64,000 nucleotides of DNA from Plantimonas leprariae (GTDB lineage: Bacteria; Pseudomonadota; Alphaproteobacteria; Rhizobiales; Rhizobiaceae): contig NZ_VZDO01000003.1 of assembly GCF_008802405.1 (NCBI RefSeq), positions 62,001 to 126,000 of the forward strand, in the 5' to 3' direction. Below, piece by piece: positions 33,912-44,329 of the stretch. The position numbers and the translations under genes were made by a program. Under the pieces are notes generated by a model. The model did not search any database and was not told the origin of the DNA. It saw only the letters and a program-made list of their open reading frames with translations. How positions within the stretch are numbered: position 1 is the first letter of the stretch; the number at the start of each line of letters is the position of its first letter.

Positions 33912-34310
33912 ATGTCCGATGCCGCACCCACCAAGGTCGTGCGCCCGCTGTCCCCGCACCTGACCGTCTACCGGTTCCAACCGACCATGGCGATGTCGAT
34001 CCTGCATCGCATCACCGGCGCGGCGCTCTACTTCGGCACGGTGCTCGTCGTCTGGTGGCTGGTCGCGGCGGCGAGCGGCCCGGCCGCCTTCGGCTGGGCG
34101 GCGTGGTTCTTCGGCTCCATCCTCGGGCGGCTCGTGCTGTTCGGCTATTCGTGGGCGCTGATCCACCACATGCTCGGCGGCATCCGGCACTTCGTCTGGG
34201 ACACCGGCCACGGGCTCCAGAAGGAGACCTCCACCAAGCTCGCGCTCGCCAACCTCGCCGGCTCGATCCTCCTCACGCTGATCCTCTGGATCGTCGTCGC
34301 AGCGCTCTGA
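33912..34310 (+). CDS. sdhC: Succinate dehydrogenase cytochrome b556 subunit
   Basis: A 132-residue membrane anchor of complex II with three transmembrane helices. It contributes to the heme b and ubiquinone sites. Family motifs are RPLSPHLTVYRFQPTMAMSI, SILHRITGAALYFG and the heme His in HHMLGGIRHFVWD. AAGGAG precedes the ATG at good spacing. First gene of sdhCDA. Confidence 0.97.
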   Translation: MSDAAPTKVVRPLSPHLTVYRFQPTMAMSILHRITGAALYFGTVLVVWWLVAAASGPAAFGWAAWFFGSILGRLVLFGYSWALIHHMLGGIRHFVWDTGHGLQKETSTKLALANLAGSILLTLILWIVVAAL

Positions 34311-34325
34311 AACGGAACCATCGTC

Positions 34326-34706
34326 ATGGCCAAGATGCGCACCGATCTCTCGCGCGCCCGCGGCACCGGCGCGACGGGCACCGGCACCGACCACTTCTGG
34401 CAGCAGCGGCTGACGGGCATCGCGAACGTCGTGCTCCTGACCTCGTTCGTGATCCTCCTCGTCCATCTGCACGACAAGGACTACGCCACGGTCCGCGCCG
34501 CCTTCCACAACCCGCTCGTCGGCATCGTGATGGCGCTGACGATCGTCTCCGCCACCGTGCACATGCGGCTCGGCATGCAGACGATCATCGAGGACTACGC
34601 GCACGGCCATACGCGCCTGCCGATGCAGATCCTCTCGAACTTCTTCGCGATCGTGGTCGCCGTGGCGAGCCTCTTCGCGATCCTGAAACTGAGCTTCGGA
34701 GCGTAA
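34326..34706 (+). CDS. sdhD: Succinate dehydrogenase hydrophobic membrane anchor
   Basis: A 126-residue second membrane anchor with three helices. [15 protein letters not shown] is the first helix and [17 protein letters not shown] the conserved heme/quinone region, followed by a third hydrophobic segment. It lies between sdhC (15 bp) and sdhA (4 bp), all one operon. Confidence 0.96.
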   Translation: MAKMRTDLSRARGTGATGTGTDHFWQQRLTGIANVVLLTSFVILLVHLHDKDYATVRAAFHNPLVGIVMALTIVSATVHMRLGMQTIIEDYAHGHTRLPMQILSNFFAIVVAVASLFAILKLSFGA

Positions 34707-34710
34707 GGTC

Positions 34711-36558
34711 ATGAGCAACGCGACCGAGACCGGCCAGCCGCTCCGCACCGCGCCGGCGCAGAACGGCAAGGCCTACGAGTTCGTCGACCACACATTCGAC
34801 GTCGTGGTGGTGGGCGCGGGCGGCGCGGGGCTTCGCGCGACGCTCGGGGCGGCGCAGGCCGGGCTTCGCACCGCCTGCATCACCAAGGTCTTCCCGACGC
34901 GCTCGCACACGGTCGCCGCGCAAGGCGGCGTCGCCGCCTCGCTCGGCAACATGGGCAAGGACGACTGGCGCTGGCACATGTACGACACCGTGAAGGGGTC
35001 GGACTGGCTCGGCGACCAGGACGCGATCGAGTATCTGGTGCGCGAGGCCCCGGCCGCCGTCTACGAGCTGGAGCACTTCGGCGTGCCGTTCTCGCGCACC
35101 GAGGACGGGCGCATCTACCAGCGGCCGTTCGGCGGCATGACGACGGAGTTCGGCGAGGGGCCGGCCGCGCAGCGCACCTGCGCCGCCGCCGACCGCACCG
35201 GCCACGCGATCCTCCACACGCTCTACGGCCAGTCGCTCCGCTATTCCTCGGAATTCTTCATCGAGTTCTTCGCGATCGACCTGATCATGGACGAGGAGGG
35301 CGCCTGCCGCGGCGTCGTCGCGCTCTCGATGGACGACGGCTCGATCCACCGCTTCCGGGCGAAGAAGACGATTCTGGCCACCGGCGGCTACGGCCGCGCC
35401 TATTTCTCGGCGACCTCCGCCCACACCTGCACCGGCGACGGCAACGCTATGGTGCTGCGCGCGGGGCTGCCCTTGCAGGACATGGAGTTCGTGCAGTTCC
35501 ACCCGACCGGCATCTACGGCGCGGGCTGCCTGATCACGGAAGGCGCGCGCGGCGAAGGCGGCTATCTGACGAACTCGGAAGGCGAGCGCTTCATGGAGCG
35601 CTACGCGCCCTCCGCCAAGGACCTCGCCAGCCGCGACGTCGTCTCGCGCTCGATGACGATGGAGATCCGCGACGGGCGCGGGGTCGGCAAGAACAAGGAC
35701 CACATCTTCCTGCACCTCGACCATCTCGACCCGAAGATCCTGCACGAGCGGCTGCCGGGCATCTCGGAATCGGCGCGGATCTTCGCGGGGGTCGACGTGA
35801 CGCGGGAGCCGATCCCGGTGCTGCCGACGGTGCACTACAACATGGGCGGCATCCCGACGAACTATCACGGCGAGGTGCTTACCAAGAAGAACGGCGACCC
35901 GGACGCCGTGGTGCCCGGCCTGATGGCGGTCGGCGAGGCGGCCTGCGTCTCCGTCCACGGCGCGAACCGGCTCGGAAGCAACTCGCTGATCGATCTCGTG
36001 GTGTTCGGCCGCGCGGCGGCGCTGCGCTGCGCCGAGACGGTGACGCCCGGACAAGGGCACGAGCCGCTGCCCGCGAACGCCGGCGAGAACTCGCTAGCAC
36101 GCCTCGACCGCTTCCGTTACGCGAAGGGCTCGACGCCGACAGCGGTGCTGCGCGACCGGATGCAGCGCACCATGCAGTCGAACTGCGCCGTGTTCCGCAC
36201 TGGCGAGGTGCTGGAAGAGGGCCACGGGAAGATCCACGAGGTCTGGCAGGGCTCGGAGGACGTCGGCGTGAAGGACCGCTCGCTGGTCTGGAACTCCGAC
36301 CTCATCGAGACGATGGAATACGACAACCTCATCGCGCAGGCCGTGGTGACGATGGACTCGGCGCTGGCCCGGCAGGAATCGCGCGGCGCGCATGCCCGCG
36401 AGGACTTCCCCGAGCGCGACGACGGGAACTGGATGAAGCACACGCTCAGTTTTTGCGACGTGAGCGCGAAGACCGTGACGCTCGACGACCGCCCGGTGCA
36501 CACCTACACGCTGTCGAACCAGATGGAGTACATCAAGCCGAAGAAGCGGGTGTATTGA
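34711..36558 (+). CDS. sdhA: Succinate dehydrogenase flavoprotein subunit
   Basis: A 615-residue catalytic subunit that oxidises succinate to fumarate. The FAD fold opens [21 protein letters not shown]. The histidine for covalent FAD attachment is in [11 protein letters not shown]. Substrate-binding segments include [11 protein letters not shown] and the active-site region [14 protein letters not shown]-terminal THTYTLSNQ-type ending ([19 protein letters not shown]) is typical. In related genomes sdhB normally follows at once; here it is 3.9 kb further on. Confidence 0.98.
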   Translation: MSNATETGQPLRTAPAQNGKAYEFVDHTFDVVVVGAGGAGLRATLGAAQAGLRTACITKVFPTRSHTVAAQGGVAASLGNMGKDDWRWHMYDTVKGSDWLGDQDAIEYLVREAPAAVYELEHFGVPFSRTEDGRIYQRPFGGMTTEFGEGPAAQRTCAAADRTGHAILHTLYGQSLRYSSEFFIEFFAIDLIMDEEGACRGVVALSMDDGSIHRFRAKKTILATGGYGRAYFSATSAHTCTGDGNAMVLRAGLPLQDMEFVQFHPTGIYGAGCLITEGARGEGGYLTNSEGERFMERYAPSAKDLASRDVVSRSMTMEIRDGRGVGKNKDHIFLHLDHLDPKILHERLPGISESARIFAGVDVTREPIPVLPTVHYNMGGIPTNYHGEVLTKKNGDPDAVVPGLMAVGEAACVSVHGANRLGSNSLIDLVVFGRAAALRCAETVTPGQGHEPLPANAGENSLARLDRFRYAKGSTPTAVLRDRMQRTMQSNCAVFRTGEVLEEGHGKIHEVWQGSEDVGVKDRSLVWNSDLIETMEYDNLIAQAVVTMDSALARQESRGAHAREDFPERDDGNWMKHTLSFCDVSAKTVTLDDRPVHTYTLSNQMEYIKPKKRVY

Positions 36559-36589
36559 CGCTGCTTCCGGCGATGCAATCTTCCATGCG

Positions 36590-36871
36590 GTGAGGATCGA
36601 GTTCGATCCCGCCAAGAGCACGCGCAACGAAGCGGAGCGCGGCCTACCGTTCTCGATGGCGGAAGCGTTCGACTTCGCTTCGGCCATGACGCTGCGCGAC
36701 GAGCGGAAGGACTATCCCGAGTCGCGCTTCGTGGCGACGGGATATATCGGCGACCGCTTGTTCGTGCTGTGCTACACTCCGATATCGGGCGGCATCCGGA
36801 TCATTTCGTTTCGCAAGGCCAACTCTCGGGAGGTTCGCCGATATGAGCAGGAAACCTCTGACCGACGCTGA
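36590..36871 (+). CDS. brnT: BrnT family type II toxin
   Basis: A 93-residue RelE-like ribonuclease toxin. The family pattern is IEFDPAKSTRNEAERGLPF, then DYPESRFVATGYIGDRLFV and the C-terminal IRIISFRKANSREVRRYEQ with the catalytic Arg residues. The start is a GTG at 36590, since no in-frame ATG lies nearby. It is 31 bp downstream of sdhA and overlaps the antitoxin gene by 29 bp, as is usual for brnTA. It could be co-transcribed with sdhCDA unless it has its own promoter. Confidence 0.93.
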   Translation: MRIEFDPAKSTRNEAERGLPFSMAEAFDFASAMTLRDERKDYPESRFVATGYIGDRLFVLCYTPISGGIRIISFRKANSREVRRYEQETSDRR

Positions 36872-37109
36872 CGGCGAGGTGCGCGAACTGACCCGCGAGG
36901 ACATGGGGCGGATGCGGCCTTTCGCGGAAATGCATCCGGAACTTGCCGCCGCGATCGATGCGCGAAGGGTGCCGGCCGACCCGTCGCCGGCCGATAGCGT
37001 GAGCGTGCGCCTAGATCGCGTGATCGTCGAGCACTTCAAGGCCGGCGGGGCTGGCTGGCAAGCCCGCATCAACGAAGCGCTCAAGAACGCCATCCGCGAT
37101 CAGGGCTAG
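36843..37109 (+). CDS. brnA: BrnA family antitoxin
   Basis: An 88-residue antitoxin. The N-terminal toxin-binding part contains LTREDMGRMRPF and the C-terminal ribbon-helix-helix DNA-binding region reads VSVRLDRVIVEHFKAGGAGW then ARINEALKNAI. It neutralises BrnT and represses the operon. It converges with the aminotransferase gene 11 bp away, so the insertion is compact. Confidence 0.93.
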   Translation: MSRKPLTDADGEVRELTREDMGRMRPFAEMHPELAAAIDARRVPADPSPADSVSVRLDRVIVEHFKAGGAGWQARINEALKNAIRDQG

Positions 37110-37120
37110 AATTCTTCGCC

Positions 37121-38554
37121 CTACCCCGCCGCGCGGCGCGCCTTCATCGCGTGGTCGGCGAGGGTGCGGCCGAGGTCCCAGACCGCGCCCGGCACGCGGT
37201 GGCTTTCGGCGATCACCGCCTCGAAGCTCCGCTCGATCCAGTCGCAGTCGGCGTCCGTGATCACGAGCGACGGCAGGAGCTTCACGACGTGGCTCCGGTG
37301 GCCCGCGACCTGCGCCACGACCTTGTGTTCCTTGAACAGCGGGATGGTGACGAGCTGGCAGAACAGGCCGGCATTCACCGTTTCCAGGAGGCTCCACGCG
37401 GCGCGGAGCTTCAGCGAACGGGGCGCGCCGAACTCCAGGCCGATCATCAAGCCCCGGCCTCGCACGTCCTTGACCAGCTCGAACCGGTCGCGCATCGCTG
37501 TGAAGGCTGCGATCAGCCGCTCGCCGAACCGGGCGGCGTTCTCCACCAGCTTCTCCGCCTCGATCACGTGGAGCGTGGCGAGGCCGGCCGCCATGGCGAG
37601 GTCGTTCTTGGCGAAGGTCGAGCCGTGCACCACGGCGCGGTCCATGCGGTTGAACACCTTCTCGAAGATGCCCTTGCGCGCCAGCACCGCGCCGACCGGC
37701 ACGTGCCCGCCGGACAGGGCTTTCGCAAGGAGCACCATGTCCGGCTCGACGCCCCAGTGCTCGCTGGCGAGGAATCGCCCGGTGCGGCCGAGCCCGGTCT
37801 GGATCTCGTCGGCGACGAACAGCGTGCCGTGGCGCCGGCAGAGCGCCGCGGCCTCGCGCAGGTAATCGTCGGACGGCACGTGGACGCCCTTGCCCTGGAT
37901 CGGCTCGACGATGAAGGCCGCGACGTCGCGGCGGGCGAGCGCCCGTTCCAGCGCGGCGAGGTCGTCGAAGGGGACGGTTCCGCAGGACGGCAGCAGCGGC
38001 CCGAAGCCGTCGCGGAAGATCGCGTCGCCGTTCAGCGACAGCGCGCCGTAGGTGAGGCCGTGGAAGGCGTGGTCGCAGCAGAGGATGCCGGGCCGGCCGG
38101 TGGCGGAACGCGCGAACTTCACCGCCGCCTCCACGGCCTCCGCACCGGAATTGGCGAAGAACACCTTGTCGAGATAGGGCGCGTTGCCGAGGAGCTTCTC
38201 GGCGAGAAGGCCGGCCAGCACCGAGACGTCCATCTGGACGAGGTTCGCCATGTCGGTATCGAGCACCTGCCGGAGCGCCGCGCGGAGCGTCGGATGGTTG
38301 CGCCCGACGCCGAACACGCCCCAGCCGCTCAAGCAGTCGAGGTAGCGCGCGCCGTCCCGGTCGAAGAGGTACTGCCCCCGCCCCTCGCGGAAGCCGACGT
38401 CGTAGCCGATCGTCTGCAGCATCCTGACCATCATCTCGTTCAGATGGCCGGCGTGGAGCGAATAGCGCTCGCTCTCGCGCGCGGCGACGAGCGCCGCGAG
38501 ATCGAACGCGGCCGGACCCGCTGCGCCCGTTTCGTCCATCCCGACCGTCCGCAT
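37121..38554 (-). CDS. Class III PLP-dependent aminotransferase
   Basis: A 477-residue enzyme of the acetylornithine/GABA/putrescine aminotransferase group. The PLP motifs are visible: FFANSGAEAVEAAVK, FVADEIQTGLGRTG with the Asp, and AKALSGGHVPVGAVL with the Schiff-base Lys. Substrate is not predictable; the C-terminal substrate lobe is unlike any subgroup I can name. I chose the ATG at 38554 because GGGGGAG lies 9 nt upstream; M-D-E-T-G at 38539 is an alternative. It follows the adenine deaminase gene by 66 bp on the same strand. Confidence 0.85.
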   Translation of the reverse strand: MRTVGMDETGAAGPAAFDLAALVAARESERYSLHAGHLNEMMVRMLQTIGYDVGFREGRGQYLFDRDGARYLDCLSGWGVFGVGRNHPTLRAALRQVLDTDMANLVQMDVSVLAGLLAEKLLGNAPYLDKVFFANSGAEAVEAAVKFARSATGRPGILCCDHAFHGLTYGALSLNGDAIFRDGFGPLLPSCGTVPFDDLAALERALARRDVAAFIVEPIQGKGVHVPSDDYLREAAALCRRHGTLFVADEIQTGLGRTGRFLASEHWGVEPDMVLLAKALSGGHVPVGAVLARKGIFEKVFNRMDRAVVHGSTFAKNDLAMAAGLATLHVIEAEKLVENAARFGERLIAAFTAMRDRFELVKDVRGRGLMIGLEFGAPRSLKLRAAWSLLETVNAGLFCQLVTIPLFKEHKVVAQVAGHRSHVVKLLPSLVITDADCDWIERSFEAVIAESHRVPGAVWDLGRTLADHAMKARRAAG

Positions 38555-38620
38555 GCGACGCAACTCCCCCAGACGCGCACCGTGCGCGCCAAGCATATAC
38601 GGTCCAAAGGGAATTTCTAT

Positions 38621-40336
38621 TCAGGCGGCGACGAGTTCGAAGCGGTCGACGTCGACGAGACCCCGGTCGGTGATCTTCAGGTGCGGGATCACCGGCAGCG
38701 GCAGGAAGGCGACCTGCAGGAAAGGCTCCGGCAGTACGACGCCGAGGCTTTTCGCCGCGGACCTGAGTTCGAGCAATGTCGCGGTGATCGCCTCGTACGG
38801 CTGCAGGCTCATCAGTCCGGCGACGGGAAGCGCGATCGAGGCGAGCACCCGGCCGCCCTCCGCCACGACGAAGCCGCCCTCCATCTCGCCGAGCGCGTTG
38901 ACCGCCACCGCCATGTCGGCCTCGCTGGCGCCCACCACGGTGATGTTGTGCGAGTCGTGCCCGACCGAGGAGGCGATCGCGCCGCGTTGCATCCCGAAGC
39001 CGTGGACGAAGCCGACGCCGACATTGCCGTTCACGCCATGACGCTCCACCACCGCGACCTTCACGGCGTCCTGGGAGAGGTCGACCCGCCGCTCGCCATT
39101 GTCGTAGGGAAGCTGCATGTCGTGGCGGAGCGTGATGATCTTGCCCGGCACGACGCCGATCACCGGCGTCGACGGGCCGGAGCCGGGTGCGCGGAAGTCG
39201 TCCGCCGAGACGCGCCGCGCCTTGACGCTGTCGCGCCCGATCGGCTCGACCGGGATTCTGGCGGCGAAGAGCGCGTCGTCCACTATCCGTCCGCCCGCGA
39301 TTACCGATGCGACCCGGCAATCGTCCAGATCGTCGAGGAGGACGAGGTCGGCGCGCATGCCTGGCGCGACGAGACCGCGGTCCCGCAGCCCGAAGGCGCG
39401 CGCCGCCGACCAGGATGCCGCGCGATAGGCCGCGAGCGGCGGGGCGCCCAGTCCGATCGCCGTGCGGATGATGAAGTCGAAATGCCCCTCCTCCGCGATG
39501 TCGAGCGGATTGCGGTCGTCGGTGCAGAAGGCGAGGAAGGGCGAGGTCCGCTCGGTGAGGACAGAGCTGAGGGCGTGAAGATCCTTCGAGACCGAGCCCT
39601 CGCGGATCAGCACGGTCATGCCTTTCCGAAGCTTCTCCATGGCCTCGTCCGCCGTCGTCGCCTCGTGCTCGGTGCGGATGCCAGCGGCGATGTAGCCGTT
39701 CAGCGCCTTGCCCCGCAGCAGCGGAGCGTGGCCGTCGATGTGTCGGCCGCGAAAGAGTTCGAGCTTCGCCAGCGCGCCCTCGTCGTGGCCGAGGACGCCG
39801 GGAAAGTTCATGAACTCGGCGAGGCCGAGGGTCTTCGGGTGATCCATGAAGGGCGTGAGATCGGCGGCGGCGATGCGCGCGCCGGAGGTCTCCAAATGGT
39901 CGGTCGCGGGGACGCAGGAGGAAAGCTGGACGTAGAGGTCCATCGCCATGGTTTCCGCGTTCGCCAGGAACCAGTCGAAGGCGGGGGTCCCGAGCACGTT
40001 CGCCATCTCGTGCGGGTCGCAGATGCCGGTGGTGACGCCGCGCGGCAGGACGCAGCGCTCGAACTCCTGCGGCGGCATCAGCGAGGACTCGACGTGGAAA
40101 TGCGTGTCGACGAAGCCCGGCACGATCACCTTGCCGCTCGCATCGATCTCCCGCGCGCCGCGGTAGTCGGTCGAAAAGGTGCCGGCGATGCGGTCTCCCA
40201 CCACGGCGACGTCGGAGGCGACGAACTCGCCCGTGACGAGGTCGAGGAAGCGGCCGTTCTTCAGGACGAGGTCGGCCGGCGCGCTGCCCTGCCCGGCGTC
40301 GATGGCGCGTTTCAGGAATTCCATCGTCTCGCTCAT
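38621..40336 (-). CDS. ade: Adenine deaminase
   Basis: A 571-residue amidohydrolase that converts adenine to hypoxanthine and ammonia. Metal ligands and family motifs are [58 protein letters not shown] and [10 protein letters not shown]. The C-terminal composite domain has [19 protein letters not shown] and ends with [11 protein letters not shown]. It starts at M-S-E-T-M-E-F (AAGGA upstream). With the aminotransferase it forms the inverted pair that separates sdhCDA/brnTA from sdhB. Confidence 0.95.
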   Translation of the reverse strand: MSETMEFLKRAIDAGQGSAPADLVLKNGRFLDLVTGEFVASDVAVVGDRIAGTFSTDYRGAREIDASGKVIVPGFVDTHFHVESSLMPPQEFERCVLPRGVTTGICDPHEMANVLGTPAFDWFLANAETMAMDLYVQLSSCVPATDHLETSGARIAAADLTPFMDHPKTLGLAEFMNFPGVLGHDEGALAKLELFRGRHIDGHAPLLRGKALNGYIAAGIRTEHEATTADEAMEKLRKGMTVLIREGSVSKDLHALSSVLTERTSPFLAFCTDDRNPLDIAEEGHFDFIIRTAIGLGAPPLAAYRAASWSAARAFGLRDRGLVAPGMRADLVLLDDLDDCRVASVIAGGRIVDDALFAARIPVEPIGRDSVKARRVSADDFRAPGSGPSTPVIGVVPGKIITLRHDMQLPYDNGERRVDLSQDAVKVAVVERHGVNGNVGVGFVHGFGMQRGAIASSVGHDSHNITVVGASEADMAVAVNALGEMEGGFVVAEGGRVLASIALPVAGLMSLQPYEAITATLLELRSAAKSLGVVLPEPFLQVAFLPLPVIPHLKITDRGLVDVDRFELVAA

Positions 40337-40501
40337 CGTCCGTCCTTCCGGCCGTTCGCCGTTCCGCGGGGCCTGCCGCGGAAACATACCGAAAGTTTCA
40401 ACCGATTCGCGGCATGAGCTGCGTTTGTTTGACGCTTTCGTTTTGCGTTGCACCCTTCTATGTCAAGAACCGTTCCAAACTGACAGCCGGTCCAGCCCCC
40501 G

Positions 40502-41281
40502 ATGGTCGAACTCACCCTTCCCAAGAATTCCCGCATCACCAAGGGGAAGACCTGGGAGAAACCGGCCGGCGCCGCGAAGCTGCGCGAGTTCGGCATCTAT
40601 CGCTGGTCGCCGGACGATGCCGAGAACCCGCGGCTCGACACGTTCTTCGTCGACACCGAGGACTGCGGGCCGATGGTGCTCGACGCCCTGCTCTGGATCA
40701 AGAACAACGTCGACTCGACGCTGACGCTGCGCCGCTCGTGCCGCGAGGGCATCTGCGGCTCCTGCGCGATGAACATCGACGGTGCGAACACGCTCGCCTG
40801 CACGAAGGGCATGGACGAGATCAAAGGTACCATCAGGATCTATCCCCTGCCGCACATGCCGGTGATCAAGGATCTCGTGCCGGACCTGTCGGTGCCCTTC
40901 GCACAGCTCCGCTCCATCGAGCCCTGGCTGAAGACCGAGACGCCGGAGCCGGAAAAGGAATGGCGGCAGGCGCGCCAGGACCGCGAGAAGCTGGACGGGC
41001 TCTACGAGTGTATCCTGTGCTTCTGCTGCCAGACCTCCTGTCCCTCCTACTGGTGGAACGGCGAGAAGTATCTCGGCCCCGCGATCCTGCTCCAGGCCTA
41101 TCGCTGGCTGATCGATTCGCGCGACGAGGCGACGGGCGACCGGCTGGACGCGCTGGAGGATCCGTTCAAGCTCTACCGCTGCCACACGATCATGAACTGC
41201 ACGCAGGCCTGCCCGAAGGGTCTCAACCCGGCCAAAGCCATCGCCGAGGTGAAGAAGATGATGGTGGAACGGCGGGTCTGA
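40502..41281 (+). CDS. sdhB: Succinate dehydrogenase iron-sulfur subunit
   Basis: A 259-residue subunit that carries electrons from FADH2 to ubiquinone. The [2Fe-2S] cluster motif is [17 protein letters not shown]. The [4Fe-4S] motif is [12 protein letters not shown] and the [3Fe-4S] motif is [14 protein letters not shown]. Normal length. It is detached from sdhCDA and must be read from its own promoter in the AT-richer spacer 40337-40501, which is also the ade promoter region. Confidence 0.98.
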   Translation: MVELTLPKNSRITKGKTWEKPAGAAKLREFGIYRWSPDDAENPRLDTFFVDTEDCGPMVLDALLWIKNNVDSTLTLRRSCREGICGSCAMNIDGANTLACTKGMDEIKGTIRIYPLPHMPVIKDLVPDLSVPFAQLRSIEPWLKTETPEPEKEWRQARQDREKLDGLYECILCFCCQTSCPSYWWNGEKYLGPAILLQAYRWLIDSRDEATGDRLDALEDPFKLYRCHTIMNCTQACPKGLNPAKAIAEVKKMMVERRV

Positions 41282-41284
41282 TCG

Positions 41285-41986
41285 TCAGACCGAGCGCGTG
41301 ATGCCGCCGTCGATGCGGATGTTCTGGCCGGTGATGTAGGACGACTTGTCGGAGGCGAGGAAGGCGATCAGCTCCGCCACCTCGGCGACCCGGCCGTAGC
41401 GCCGCATCGGGATCTGGTGCACCCGTTCCTCGTTCGCCGGGAAGCTGTCGATGAAGCCCGGCAGGACGTTGTTCATGCGGATGCCGGCCTCGGCATGCTT
41501 GTCGGCGAAGAGCTTGGCGAAGGAGGCGAGCCCGGCGCGGAACACGGCGGAGGTCGGAAAGGCGGGGTCCGGCTCGAAGGCGGCGTAGGTCGAGACGTTG
41601 ACGATGGAACCGGCCTTCTGCGCCTCCATCGCGGGTAGGACGAGCCGGGCGGCGCGGATCATCGGCAGGAGATAGGTGTCGAGCCCCTCGTGCCAGTCGG
41701 CGTCGGAAAGGCCGGCGAGCGCGCCACGTGGCCCATGGCCGGCGCTGTTGACCAGCGCGTCGATCCGACCCCAGCGCTCCAGCGCCCCGTCGATCAGCTT
41801 GGAGATGTCGGCATCGGAGCGGTTCGTGCCGGTGACGCCGAAGCCGCCGAGTTCGCGCCCCAACGCTTCGCCCTTGCCGGACGAGGACAGGATTCCCACC
41901 TCGAAGCCGTCCTCGCGCAGCTTGCGCGCGGCCTCGGCGCCCATGCCGCTGCCTCCGCCGACGATCAGGGCGACCTTGAGGGGCAT
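41285..41986 (-). CDS. SDR family protein with atypical catalytic motif
   Basis: A 233-residue Rossmann-fold short-chain dehydrogenase. The cofactor turn reads VGGGSGMGAEAARKL, the NAG-like motif is NSAGHGP and the C-terminal loop is GRVAEVAELIAFLASDKSSYITGQ. Where classical SDRs have Tyr-x-x-x-Lys, this one reads FPTSAVFRAGLASF, so the usual Tyr and Lys appear replaced (Ser and Arg by simple alignment). It may be a non-redox or altered-chemistry SDR. It converges with sdhB 3 bp away. Confidence 0.85.
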   Translation of the reverse strand: MPLKVALIVGGGSGMGAEAARKLREDGFEVGILSSSGKGEALGRELGGFGVTGTNRSDADISKLIDGALERWGRIDALVNSAGHGPRGALAGLSDADWHEGLDTYLLPMIRAARLVLPAMEAQKAGSIVNVSTYAAFEPDPAFPTSAVFRAGLASFAKLFADKHAEAGIRMNNVLPGFIDSFPANEERVHQIPMRRYGRVAEVAELIAFLASDKSSYITGQNIRIDGGITRSV

Positions 41987-42060
41987 TTCCTTCTCCCTTT
42001 GTTCTGGTATGAGGGGTTCGTGTCAGCGGCACTTCGGCAACTAGGCCAGGCGAGCGCGAC

Positions 42061-44289
42061 GTGAACATCGAGACGAAACCGCCCTCCTTCGCCGACGACC
42101 TGTTCGGTCCGGCCCGCATCGTGCCGGTGCTGGTGCCGCTGCCGACCGAGCGGCCCTATTCCTACGTCGTGCCGGAGGGGATGCAGGTGGAGCCGGGCTC
42201 GATCGTGCAGGTGCCGCTCGGGCCCCGGCAGGTGGCCGGGGTCGTGTGGGACGAGCCGGATGGCGGGCCGCCGGAGGCAACGCTCGACCCGAAGAAGCTG
42301 AGACCCATCGTCCATGCTTTCGACTGCCCGCCGCTTTCCGCCGACATGCGGCGCTTCGTCGACTGGGTGGCGGACTACACGCTGTCGCCGACCGGCCTCG
42401 TGGTGCGGATGGCGCTGCGCGCCCCTTCCGCCTTCGACCCGGAACCGTGGATCGAAGGCCTGGCGCTGTCCGGCACCCGGCCGACGAAGCTGACCGCGGC
42501 GCGCGAGCGCGTGCTGGACGTCGCCGGAAAGAGCGAAAGCTGGTCGCGCTCGGGACTGGCGAAGGCGGCCGGCGTCACTTCGTCCGTCGTGGACGGCCTC
42601 GCGAAGCTCGGAGCCTTCAACACCGTGCGCATTCCGCCGCCGCCGGTGGTGGCCGCGCCGGACACGGGCCACGAGCGCGCGCGCCTCTCGGCTGCGCAGG
42701 TCGCCGCCGCCGAGCCGCTGAAAGCCTCCGTCGCGGCGGGCGGCTTCTCGGTGACACTGCTCGAAGGCGTCACGGGATCAGGCAAGACCGAGGTCTATTT
42801 CGAGGCGGTGGCGGCGGCGCTGGATGCGGGCAAGCAGGTTCTCATCCTCTTGCCGGAGATCGCGCTGACGCAGAGCTTCATCGACCGGTTCGGGCAGCGT
42901 TTCGGCACCGAGCCGGCACAATGGCATTCGGACCTGCCCCCGAAGACGCGCGAGCGCGTCTGGCGGCAGGTGGCGGAGGGCCGGGTGCGGGTCGTCGCCG
43001 GCGCGCGCTCGGCGCTGTTCCTGCCGTTCCGCGAACTCGGCCTTCTCGTCGTCGACGAGGAGCACGACCCCGCCTACAAGCAGGAGGACCGCACCTTCTA
43101 CCATGCGCGCGACATGGGGGTGGTGCGCGCTCGGATCGGCGGCTTTCCGGCCGTGCTCGCCTCCGCGACGCCTTCGTTGGAGTCGCGGGTGAACGCCAAA
43201 GCCAGCCGCTACGCGCACCTGAAGCTCGCCAGCCGCTTCCGCGAGGCGGCACTGCCGGACCTCGAACTCGTCGACATGCGCAACCACCCGCCGGAGAAGG
43301 GGCGCTTCGTTTCGCCGGTGCTCATCGCGGCGATCCGCGACACCGTGCTCAGAGGCGAGCAGGCGCTGCTGTTCCTCAACCGCCGCGGCTACGCGCCGCT
43401 GACGCTCTGCCGCTCCTGCGGCCACCGCATCCAGTGCGCCGACTGCTCGACTTGGCTCGTCGACCACCGGCTGCGCGGCGTGCTCCAGTGCCACCATTGC
43501 GGCTTCGCGCGCCCGCGCCCGCAAAGCTGCCCGGAATGCGGTACGTTCGACCACATGGTCGCCTGCGGCCCCGGCGTCGAGCGCATCGCCGAGGAGATGC
43601 TGGAGACGTTTCCGGACGCGCGCACGATCCTCCTCTCGTCCGACCTCGTCGGCGGCCCGAAGCGGCTCCGGCGCGAGCTCGACGCGGTGGCGGACGGGCA
43701 GGCCGACATCGTGATCGGCACGCAACTGGTGGCGAAAGGCCACCACTTCCCGAAGATGACGCTGGTCGGCGCGGTCGACGCCGATCTCGGCCTCGCCAAC
43801 GGCGACCCGCGCGCCGCCGAGCGCACCTTCCAGCTCCTGCATCAGGTGACAGGCCGCGCCGGGCGCTCCGGCCTCGCCAGCCGCGGGCTGATCCAGACCT
43901 TCCAACCGGAGCATCCGGTGATGCAGGCGATCGCGTCCGGTTCAGCGGAGCGGTTCTACGAGCGGGAAGCGGCGGAGCGCGAGCGGGCGGGGCTGCCGCC
44001 CTTCGGCCGCCTCGCCGCGCTGATCGTCTCGGCCGACACGCGGCGCGAGGCGGAGGACCATGCGCGGGCGCTGCGCCGCGCCGCGCCGCCGGACGATGCG
44101 GTGGAGGTGCTGGGGCCTGCCGAAGCGCCGCTCGCCTTGGTGCGCGGCCGGCACCGCTTCCGCCTTCTCGTGATGGGCGGACGGCAGGCGCGCATCCAGG
44201 CGTTCCTGCGCGCGACCCTGGCCGAGGCCCCGGCCCCGCGCGGCTCGGTGCACGTCCAGGTCGACATCGACCCGCAGAGCTTCTTGTGA
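42061..44289 (+). CDS. priA: Primosomal protein N' (PriA helicase)
   Basis: A 742-residue 3'-5' helicase that restarts stalled replication forks. The N-terminal 3'BD region is followed by Walker A GVTGSGKTEVYF, the DEEH box (VDEEHDPAYKQED) and motif III (ASATPSLES). The PriA-specific zinc module has four Cys pairs between about residues 450 and 500 (CRSCGHRIQCADC, CHHCGFARPRPQSCPEC). Motif VI is HQVTGRAGRSG. The start is a GTG. Full length. Confidence 0.97.
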   Translation: MNIETKPPSFADDLFGPARIVPVLVPLPTERPYSYVVPEGMQVEPGSIVQVPLGPRQVAGVVWDEPDGGPPEATLDPKKLRPIVHAFDCPPLSADMRRFVDWVADYTLSPTGLVVRMALRAPSAFDPEPWIEGLALSGTRPTKLTAARERVLDVAGKSESWSRSGLAKAAGVTSSVVDGLAKLGAFNTVRIPPPPVVAAPDTGHERARLSAAQVAAAEPLKASVAAGGFSVTLLEGVTGSGKTEVYFEAVAAALDAGKQVLILLPEIALTQSFIDRFGQRFGTEPAQWHSDLPPKTRERVWRQVAEGRVRVVAGARSALFLPFRELGLLVVDEEHDPAYKQEDRTFYHARDMGVVRARIGGFPAVLASATPSLESRVNAKASRYAHLKLASRFREAALPDLELVDMRNHPPEKGRFVSPVLIAAIRDTVLRGEQALLFLNRRGYAPLTLCRSCGHRIQCADCSTWLVDHRLRGVLQCHHCGFARPRPQSCPECGTFDHMVACGPGVERIAEEMLETFPDARTILLSSDLVGGPKRLRRELDAVADGQADIVIGTQLVAKGHHFPKMTLVGAVDADLGLANGDPRAAERTFQLLHQVTGRAGRSGLASRGLIQTFQPEHPVMQAIASGSAERFYEREAAERERAGLPPFGRLAALIVSADTRREAEDHARALRRAAPPDDAVEVLGPAEAPLALVRGRHRFRLLVMGGRQARIQAFLRATLAEAPAPRGSVHVQVDIDPQSFL

Positions 44290-44329
44290 GGCCTTCCCTA
44301 GCAAGCGGCAGGCGCGCATATTCGCGGCC

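Noticed and set aside
37151-40417. Very long plus-strand open frame opposite the aminotransferase and adenine deaminase
   Set aside because: Its peptide is a low-complexity antisense translation; both genes on the minus strand have full motif sets.
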